Source: Zancudomyces culisetae
Lineage: Eukaryota > Kickxellomycota > Harpellomycetes > Harpellales > Legeriomycetaceae
Assembly: GCA_001969505.1 (NCBI GenBank)
Contig: LSSK01001846.1
Coordinates: forward strand, 1 to 18,954
DNA: 18,954 nt
Direction: 5' to 3'
Below, piece by piece: positions 18,114 through 18,954 of the stretch. Below the pieces are notes generated by a model. It made no database searches. It was given only the letters and a program-made list of their open reading frames with translations, and was not told the origin of the DNA. The stretch's first letter is position 1. Each line of letters starts with the position of its first letter. The position numbers were made by a program, and so were the translations under genes.

Positions 18114-18832
18114 ATGGCAAAAACAGCAAAGGACAAGAGCAAGAAGGAGGTCAAGCAAAAGGAGGTAGAGGTACTACCAGAAAACATAGCGGCAATAGCT
18201 TTACCACTAGCAGACAAAAAGCTACGAAAGAGATTGTTCAAGGTCGTTAAAAAAGGTTGGTAGTCAACATTTATTCTGTTTTGAGAATTAAAACTAAAAA
18301 AATGTATACAGCATGTCTACCTTTGGCCAGCATATAGAACAAAAATTAACAAAAGCACTTTTGAATTTATAGCCACAAAGAAGAGAACCATCAAAAGAGG
18401 TGTGAAGGAGGTTGTCAAGGGTCTGAGAAAAGGAGAAAAGGGGTAAGATTTTCGGATACTGCTATGAAAATTTTGAAATTATCAGTGGTGGGAGTATTTT
18501 TTGGCAAAGGCTTCCAAAATACACTTATTTTAAAATACTTATAATCAATCTTTTGAAATAGACTAGTGGTTATGGCTGGAAATATTTCACCCATCGACGT
18601 GTTGAGCCACGTCCCAGTAGTTTGTGAGGACAACGAAGTCCCATATGTGTTTGTTCACAGTAAGGAAGAACTGGGTTTCGCTGTTTCAACAAAGAGACCT
18701 ACATCCTGTATCATGATTGTACACGGAAGCAAGTCCGACGGAAATGATAGTGAATTTAAAGAACAATTTGATTACTGTAAAGATAAGGTTACGGCATTAA
18801 ACACCGAGTTTATTAAATCAACAATCGGATAG
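18114..18832 (+). CDS. NHP2: H/ACA snoRNP protein Nhp2, 3 exons
   Basis: Exons 18114-18255, 18373-18442 and 18562-18832 give 160 residues, near the yeast length (156). The protein starts with a Lys-rich tail, then the L7Ae/Nhp2 fold: ALPLADKKLRKRLFKVVKKA, then TIKRGVKEVVKGLRKGEKG at 53-71, LVVMAGNISPIDVLSHVPV, CEDNEVPY at 92-99 and TKRPTSCIMIV near 114-124. The basic RGVKEV element contacts kink-turn-type RNA. Nhp2 is one of four core proteins of H/ACA particles that pseudouridylate rRNA and snRNA in the nucleolus. The first intron has an unusual donor, GTTGGT, but the protein match across the junction leaves no alternative; the second uses GTAAGA. AATAAA at 18929-18934 follows the stop by about 100 bp. 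Confidence 0.96.
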
Positions 18833-18928
18833 TATATTATATGTTAATAATCTTTCTCCCATTATAGTTGTTTTATCATTATATTTGACTTGTTTTGTTT
18901 TTCCTCTGGCCACTTGATGTGTCGAAAA

Positions 18929-18934
18929 AATAAA
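18929..18934 (+). terminator. NHP2 poly(A) signal
   Basis: Canonical AATAAA 97 bp after the NHP2 stop codon, at the right edge of the window. The cleavage site would be near or just past the end. Confidence 0.55.
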
Positions 18935-18954
18935 CATATTTACTACTAAAATGT

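Overview
The window looks like nuclear DNA of an AT-rich eukaryote, most probably a fungus and possibly an early-diverging one. Genes are split by GT-AG introns of about 70 to 210 bp, with 3' sites mostly ending TAG. AATAAA-type signals follow most stop codons, and several products carry mitochondrial presequences. Acl4, Mrx8, mL49/Img2, a Pmp3/Sna proteolipid and Nhp2 fit a fungus. A GTPBP1-type GTPase, which to my knowledge budding yeast lacks, argues against a Saccharomyces relative. The lineage is inference; I cannot assign a species.

Layout. 1-2327 is gene-free as far as I can read and starts with a 30-base C run. 2328-3642 (+) is a five-exon AGFG-type ArfGAP. 3643-5105 is intergenic, with a 9-bp minisatellite and the GTPase promoter. 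5106-7439 (+) is a GTPBP1-like GTPase. 7881-9329 (+) is a PARL/Pcp1-type mitochondrial rhomboid protease. 10101-11243 (+) is a two-exon Acl4-like ribosomal protein L4 chaperone, whose stop codon overlaps the stop of the convergent mitochondrial EngB/Mrx8 GTPase at 11240-12199 (-). After a divergent promoter, 12779-13984 (+) is a five-exon zeta-class GST/maleylacetoacetate isomerase. 13985-16251 is a 2.3-kb gene-poor stretch. 16252-16476 (+) is a small Pmp3/Sna membrane proteolipid. 17244-17832 (-) is two-exon mL49, and 18114-18832 (+) is three-exon NHP2, sharing a 281-bp divergent promoter.

Several genes serve translation: Acl4 (cytosolic 60S assembly), Nhp2 (rRNA pseudouridylation), mL49 and Mrx8 (mitochondrial ribosome) and the GTPBP1-like factor. 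They are not an operon; only two divergent pairs and one convergent pair could share regulation. All spliced models were built here by joining exons to preserve family motifs and reading frame; none rests on transcript data.

I found no mobile element, CRISPR array, tRNA, rRNA or clearly new multi-gene system. The most unusual points are: a GTPBP1-like protein with altered G1 and G4 motifs, an abrupt purine-to-pyrimidine switch inside its gene, the overlapping stops of ACL4 and MRX8, an LPxY motif on the Pmp3-like protein, and a zeta GST lacking the usual active-site cysteine.
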